Assembly: GCA_026987255.1 (NCBI GenBank)
Contig: JALSNA010000164.1
Coordinates: 1-14,695, forward strand
DNA length: 14,695 nucleotides
Reading direction: 5' to 3'
Source of the DNA: Hyphomicrobiales bacterium
Lineage (GTDB): Bacteria > Pseudomonadota > Alphaproteobacteria > Rhizobiales > Aestuariivirgaceae
Position numbers and translations under genes: made by a program
Shown: positions 7,059-14,695 of the stretch, piece after piece
Position numbering within the stretch: the stretch's first letter is position 1
How the letters are laid out: each line of letters begins with the position of its first letter
The notes under the pieces: model-generated
The model's database searches: none
Told to the model about the DNA's origin: nothing
What the model saw: the letters and a program-made list of their open reading frames with translations, nothing else

Positions 7059-8122
7059 GACGCGCCTCCCTTGCCGCCGCGCCGCGCATGGCGCGCCCCG
7101 AAGGTCTTCGGCTGGGTGTAGAACTCGATCAGCGGCGTGGCCGCATTGCCCAGCAGAATGGCATACATCACCCCTTCCGTCATGCCGCCGAACAGACGGA
7201 TGATGACCGTGATCACGCCGATCAGCAGCCCGAAGATGATTGCCCCTGTGCGCGTCACCGGCGAGCCCACCATGTCGGTGGCCATGAACCAGGCCCCCAG
7301 CATGAGCCCGCCGGAGGTCAGCACGAAGAGCGGATCGGGATAGGCCTCGGGCTTGTAGAGCCACAATGCGCCGGACAGGGCCGCTGCCGCGGCCATGACG
7401 GAGAGCGGGATGCGCCAGTCCAGCATGCGCCGCAGCGCCAGATACAGACCGCAAACCAGGATGAGCAGGGCCGGCGGGCCGGTGACATAGGCGGCATGGG
7501 AGCCGGCGAAAAGCTCCAGCAGCGGCACCTGCTGGCTCTGGAATTTCTGCAAGGCCAGGGGGGTCGCGCCGCTGTAGGCATCGGCCGCCACCTTCAGCCC
7601 CCACGCCGAGATGTCAGCCGGATGGGTGAAGGGGGCCGCCAGCGTGGAGGGCATGAGGGAGGAAAAGCGGCCCTCGAACATGGCCGGCGGCCAGGTGTTG
7701 ACCGACACCGGAAAGGCCGCCTGCACGAAGGCGCGGCCCACCAGGGCGGGATTGAAGACATTGTAGCCAAGCCCGCCGAAAAAGGCCTTGCCCAGGCCTA
7801 TGGCCACCACCCCGGCCACCGCGCCCATCCACAGCGGCAGCGAGGGCGGCACGGTGAGCACCAGCAGCATGGCGGTGATCACCGCGCTGTAATCGCCCAG
7901 CGGACTGGATTGCCCGCGCGCCCAGGCGACGAGCCGCTCGCTGAGCAGGCAGGCGGCGAGAACCACCGCCAGCAGCAAGATGGCCGAGAGGCCGAACTGC
8001 CAGATGAACCAGGCCTCGATGGGCAAGATGGCCAAAACCACGTTGCGCATGATGCTCACCACGTCCTGCGGCGCATGGACATGGGGCGAGGCGCGCAGCT
8101 CGATTTGCGGCTTGCGGAACAT
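7055..8122 (-). CDS. rnfD: Electron transport complex subunit RnfD, membrane subunit with covalent FMN
   Basis: 355 residues, normal for RnfD (NqrB homologue). A multi-spanning membrane subunit that carries FMN and is thought to form the ion path. Seen: the N-terminal SPHVHAPQDVVSIMRNVVL typical of the family, GLGYNVFNPALVGRAF at 117-132, and the flavinylation motif DAYSGAT at 181-187, giving T187 as the FMN attachment residue. Many hydrophobic helices follow, with WFMATDMVGSPVTRTG near 278-293 and GGMTEGVMYAILLGNAATP at 312-330. Whether H+ or Na+ is pumped cannot be read from the sequence. The ATG at 8122 directly abuts the TAG of rnfC with no spacer, and the TGA overlaps the rnfG ATG, so translation is probably coupled on both sides. 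Confidence 0.95.
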   Translation of the reverse strand: MFRKPQIELRASPHVHAPQDVVSIMRNVVLAILPIEAWFIWQFGLSAILLLAVVLAACLLSERLVAWARGQSSPLGDYSAVITAMLLVLTVPPSLPLWMGAVAGVVAIGLGKAFFGGLGYNVFNPALVGRAFVQAAFPVSVNTWPPAMFEGRFSSLMPSTLAAPFTHPADISAWGLKVAADAYSGATPLALQKFQSQQVPLLELFAGSHAAYVTGPPALLILVCGLYLALRRMLDWRIPLSVMAAAAALSGALWLYKPEAYPDPLFVLTSGGLMLGAWFMATDMVGSPVTRTGAIIFGLLIGVITVIIRLFGGMTEGVMYAILLGNAATPLIEFYTQPKTFGARHARRGGKGGAS

Positions 8123-9472
8123 CTAGTCGCCCTTTTCGCTGTTGATCGCCTTGGCAACCCGGAACAGCTGCACCAGCGGGATATTGGAGGGGCAGACATA
8201 AGCACAGCAGCCGCACTCGAAGCAACTGAGCAGGTTGTAGCGCTCTTCCATGACCTCGTATTGCCCCGCCTGGGCCAGCTGGCCGAGCATGGAAGGGTTG
8301 AGATACATCGGGCAGGCCTCCACGCAGCGGGCGCACTTGATGCATGGCCAGATGCGCTTTTCAGTGCGCGGCAGGGCCTTGTCATCGCGCACCAGGATGC
8401 CCGAAACGCCCATGGTCACCGGCGTGTCCAGCGATGCCACGTCATTGCCCATCATCGGCCCGCCGAAGATGATTTCCGCATGCGCGCCCTCGAACCCGGC
8501 CTCGCGCAGCACGAAGCGCGCCGGCGTGCCGATGGGCACCCGGTAGTTGCCCGGCCTTTTCACCCCCTCGCCGGCCACCGTCACGACGCGCTCGATCAGC
8601 CCTTCGCCGCGCGGCACCAGGCGGCCCATCTGCGCCAGGGTGCCGACATTGGAGACCACCACGCCCACCGAGCGCGGCAATGCGCCGGGGGCGATCTCGC
8701 GCCCCAAAAGCGCCTTGATCAGCATCTTTTCCGCCCCTTGCGGATATTTCGCCTCCACCAGCGCGACCTCGATCTCCGGGTGGTCCTTGACGTGCTCTTT
8801 CAGCACCTCATAAGCGTCACGCTTGTTGTCCTCGATGCCGATGATGGCGCGTTTCGCCCCGCAGGCGCGCAGGGCGATTTCTATGCCGGTGACGATGTCC
8901 TGCGGCTCTTCCAGCATGACCCGGTGATCGGCGGTGAGATAGGGCTCGCATTCGGCCCCGTTGACCACCAGGGTATCCACCTGCGTTTCGTCGTCCGGCG
9001 GCTGGGCATATTTCACATGGGTGGGAAAGGCCGCCCCGCCCAGCCCGGTCAGCCCGGCGCGCTGGATGGCCGCCACCAGCTCCTCGCGGCTCATTTCCGC
9101 CAGGTTGTTGGGGGGCGTGGAATAGAGCACCTGCTGGGTGGAGGCCTCGTGCACGTCGATGATGATGGCCTGTGCCCTGGGGCCGCGCGCCGTGGGCATG
9201 AGCTTGATGTCGCGCACCACGCCGGTGGCCGGGGCATATAATGGCACCGAGACGAACCCGGCCGGTTCGGCGATGGGCTCGCCGCGCACCACCTCCTGGC
9301 CCTTGCGCACGATGGGCCGCGCCGGGCGGCCGATGAACTGGTTCAGATGCACGATCAGCCGGGGCGGGAAATCCAGCCGCCGGATGGGCTTGCCCGCCGT
9401 CGCCGCCTTGTGCTGCGGCGGGTGGATGCCATGCCGGAACGTGCGGCCCGATATGATCGAAAAAATGCCCAT
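8123..9472 (-). CDS. rnfC: Electron transport complex subunit RnfC, NADH/FMN and 2x[4Fe-4S]
   Basis: 449 residues, the short RnfC form without the long repetitive C-terminal tail found in enterobacterial RnfC. The peripheral cytoplasmic subunit where NAD(H) reacts. Seen: the N-terminal lipoyl-like region IHPPQHKAATAGKPI; AGLTGLGGAAFPTHVK (139-154) and NGAECEPYLTADHR (171-184), the Nuo51-type FMN/NADH site; and two [4Fe-4S] motifs, C377/C380/C383/C387-P and C417/C420/C423/C427-P. It should accept or donate electrons at NAD+/NADH and pass them through the Fe-S centres to the membrane part. The start at 9472 has GAAGGGTGG about 3-11 bases upstream. It is the first rnf gene, 229 bases behind the giant oxidoreductase gene, with palindromic repeat B in the gap, so it may have its own promoter or be read through. 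Confidence 0.96.
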   Translation of the reverse strand: MGIFSIISGRTFRHGIHPPQHKAATAGKPIRRLDFPPRLIVHLNQFIGRPARPIVRKGQEVVRGEPIAEPAGFVSVPLYAPATGVVRDIKLMPTARGPRAQAIIIDVHEASTQQVLYSTPPNNLAEMSREELVAAIQRAGLTGLGGAAFPTHVKYAQPPDDETQVDTLVVNGAECEPYLTADHRVMLEEPQDIVTGIEIALRACGAKRAIIGIEDNKRDAYEVLKEHVKDHPEIEVALVEAKYPQGAEKMLIKALLGREIAPGALPRSVGVVVSNVGTLAQMGRLVPRGEGLIERVVTVAGEGVKRPGNYRVPIGTPARFVLREAGFEGAHAEIIFGGPMMGNDVASLDTPVTMGVSGILVRDDKALPRTEKRIWPCIKCARCVEACPMYLNPSMLGQLAQAGQYEVMEERYNLLSCFECGCCAYVCPSNIPLVQLFRVAKAINSEKGD

Positions 9473-9541
9473 GCCACCCTTCTGTCACTGCCTTGACACC
9501 CGGCCCGCAAGGATATCTGGCGCATCCTTCCGGCCGGTTTC

Positions 9542-9572
9542 ATTATCCGGCTTTCCGAAGAACCTTCGGCAA
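9542..9572 (-). promoter_or_regulatory. Weak candidate promoter for rnfC
   Basis: On the minus strand TTGCCG (9572-9567) and GATAAT (9547-9542) are separated by 19 bases, about 70 bases before the rnfC start. The spacing is long and the -35 match is partial. The same stretch holds two overlapping small hairpins (9555-9569, stem CCGAAG/CTTCGG; 9567-9580, stem CGGCA/TGCCG), which could equally be regulatory or chance in GC-rich DNA. Confidence 0.2.
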
Positions 9573-9598
9573 GCCTGCCGGGTATCTTCTGTCAACTG

Positions 9599-9697
9599 TC
9601 TTGAAGACCACCCTCACCCCCTGCCACCGCCCGCAGTGCCCCCATGACCGGAATGGTTGGCAGGGGGCGAGGATGGACGCCGAAGCGTTCTTCAAGA
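9599..9697 (-). repeat. Dispersed palindromic repeat element, copy B
   Basis: About 99 bases bounded by 9-base inverted ends TCTTGAAGA (9599-9607) and TCTTCAAGA (9689-9697). Inside, the arms 9608-9632 and 9651-9676 pair well over their outer ~19 bases and less well near the loop. The block matches copy A (4822-4921) in opposite orientation at roughly 83% by hand count, including the asymmetric AAGAACGCTTCGGCGTCC side. It lies only 4 bases beyond the stop codon of the giant oxidoreductase gene and ahead of rnfC. It could stabilise the upstream mRNA 3' end or reduce read-through into rnf; no T-run is present. Confidence 0.85.
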
Positions 9698-9701
9698 CCC
9701 C

Positions 9702-14648
<4,947 letters not shown>

Positions 14649-14695
14649 GGCCGGGGCCTCTTTCTCGGATTGTGCAAGAACTTCGGGATATGGGC

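Noticed and set aside
7088..9241. Long plus-strand open frame (717 codons) opposite rnfD and rnfC
   Set aside because: Composition is that of a shadow frame (His/Gln/Arg/Gly-rich) and the minus strand carries unmistakable rnf genes there.
9567..9595. Perfect TTGACA on the minus strand (9595-9590) as an rnfC promoter -35
   Set aside because: The hexamer 17 bases downstream is TTGCCG, a poor -10, so the box alone is not enough.

Overview
The window is a GC-rich bacterial segment in which every convincing gene lies on the minus strand. I read 10 protein genes in three closely packed groups, all dealing with low-potential electrons (ferredoxin, 2-oxoacids, NAD(P)H). The base composition, the gene families and the dispersed palindromic repeats suggest a Gram-negative, probably proteobacterial, facultative or strict anaerobe or microaerophile. 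I cannot name a genus from the sequence.

Layout in the direction of transcription (high to low coordinates): (1) 14648-9702, a giant 1648-residue one-chain 2-oxoacid (probably pyruvate):ferredoxin oxidoreductase. It carries extra inserted segments and a C-terminal ferredoxin-like domain on an Ala/Pro/Gly linker. (2) 9701-9473, a 229-base gap holding a palindromic repeat (copy B) and small hairpins. (3) 9472-4949, rnfC-rnfD-rnfG-rnfE-rnfA, each overlapping or abutting the next, then a 63-residue Cys-rich membrane protein. This follows the gene order of clostridial-type rnfCDGEAB operons, but the rnfB position holds the small protein and no rnfB is present in the window. (4) 4948-4653, a 296-base gap holding copy A of the palindromic repeat, a weak candidate terminator and the region upstream of the next operon. 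(5) 4652-192, a four-gene operon: gamma, alpha and beta subunits of a pyruvate-type 2-oxoacid oxidoreductase, then a flavoprotein of the glutamate-synthase small-subunit family with a C-terminal two-cluster ferredoxin. The set looks like a pyruvate:NAD(P)+ oxidoreductase. (6) Bases 191-1, downstream of that operon, where I see no gene and no convincing terminator.

How the parts may work together (inference): the giant enzyme exchanges electrons between a 2-oxoacid/acyl-CoA couple and ferredoxin. Rnf couples ferredoxin/NAD(H) exchange to an ion gradient, in either direction. The four-subunit enzyme links a second 2-oxoacid oxidoreductase to NAD(P)H. The region could serve oxidative metabolism of pyruvate-like acids or, run backwards with Rnf driven by the ion gradient, reductive carboxylation. 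The most unusual points are the absence of rnfB in an otherwise complete rnf operon, the NqrM-like protein in its place, the ferredoxin domain tethered to the neighbouring oxidoreductase, and the two copies of a ~100-base palindromic element just behind the 3' ends of the first two units.
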